DNA of 6,305 nt from Beijerinckiaceae bacterium (lineage in GTDB: Bacteria; Pseudomonadota; Alphaproteobacteria; Rhizobiales; Beijerinckiaceae), in contig JAKONB010000083.1 of NCBI GenBank assembly GCA_022702195.1, positions 1 to 6,305 on the forward strand, in the 5' to 3' direction. Both the position numbers and the translations under genes were made by a program. The notes beneath the pieces are model-generated. The model was not told the DNA's origin, made no database searches, and saw only the letters and a list, made by a program, of their open reading frames with translations. Below, one piece after another: positions 6,016-6,305 of this stretch (within the stretch, counting starts at the first letter, position 1; each line of letters starts with the position of its first letter).

Positions 6016-6305
6016 GCTTTTCGTCGGTGCGCTCCTGGCGATGGCGGCCGGAGGCAGCGTCGTCACCCAGCAACTGCTCAACGCCCATCTGCGGGCGGCG
6101 CTGGGTTCGGCGGTCTGGTCGGGCTTTGCCAGCTACGCCGTCGGACTCGCCTGCATGGGGCTGCTGGCGATCGCCCTGCGCGATCCGGTGCCGAGCCTGG
6201 GCTCGGCGGCGCGCGTGCCGTGGTGGGGCTGGAGCGGCGGGGTGTTCGGCGCCGCCTTCATCGCCCTTGGCATCCTCCTCGTGCCACGGCTCGGGGCCGC
6301 CAGCT
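6008..6305 (+). CDS. YdcZ/DUF606-type DMT transporter (3' end cut off by window)
   Basis: An open frame from ATG 6008 to the window edge gives 99 residues of a membrane protein. It resembles the YdcZ (DUF606) branch of the drug/metabolite transporter superfamily, whose substrates are mostly unknown. Seen: a first helix with 'VTQQLLNAHLRAALGS' (19-34), matching the family's Asn-containing N-terminal pattern; a second helix about 36-57; a short loop; then 'VPWWGWSGGVFGA' (70-82) and 'LGILLVPRLGAA' (87-98), typical of the family. Family members have about 150 residues (one repeat) or about 300 (two repeats); the window does not show which applies. Its start overlaps the stop of the EamA gene (ATGCCTGA, 6008-6015), and no strong ribosome-binding site precedes it, so translation is probably coupled. 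I infer co-regulation by the LysR protein. Confidence 0.82.
   Translation, partial: MPELFVGALLAMAAGGSVVTQQLLNAHLRAALGSAVWSGFASYAVGLACMGLLAIALRDPVPSLGSAARVPWWGWSGGVFGAAFIALGILLVPRLGAAS

Overview
The window is strongly GC-rich, densely coding, and carries no mobile element, RNA gene or CRISPR array that I can see. Protein style (Ala/Arg/Gly-rich proteins, a DUF2946 protein ending in a 'RAPPVA' tail, an opine-regulator-like LysR protein) suggests an alphaproteobacterium of the Rhizobiales/Hyphomicrobiales, with Methylobacterium/Methylorubrum as my best guess. That placement comes from recognising protein style, not from a search.

Left part (1-4083, all + strand): the 3' portion of an AmpG/RhtX-like major facilitator permease (1-1230, start outside the window), a 125-base gap with several small inverted repeats, a small DUF2946-type membrane protein (1356-1730), and 43 bases later a complete 769-residue TonB-dependent outer-membrane receptor (1774-4083). 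Together these could form a two-membrane uptake route: receptor in the outer membrane, single-polypeptide permease in the inner membrane, and a small His/Cys protein between them. The substrate (iron-siderophore, copper or other metal complex) cannot be read from the sequence.

Right part (4168-6305): a LysR-family regulator on the minus strand (4168-5058) converges on the TonB receptor, with an 8-bp inverted repeat between their 3' ends. It is divergent from a two-gene exporter unit: an EamA-type 10-helix DMT transporter (start most likely 5155, end 6015) overlapping by 8 bases a second DMT-type gene of the YdcZ/DUF606 family (6008 to beyond the window edge). The LysR-EamA intergenic region carries repeated GGCAT half-sites and a T-N11-A motif, as expected for a LysR regulator controlling itself and the divergent transporters.

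Nothing here is clearly a new class of system. The points most worth a second look are the permease-DUF2946-receptor grouping, 8-base homopolymer tracts in both the DUF2946 and receptor genes, the hairpin displaying a Shine-Dalgarno-like loop before the DUF2946 gene, and the half-site array in the divergent promoter.
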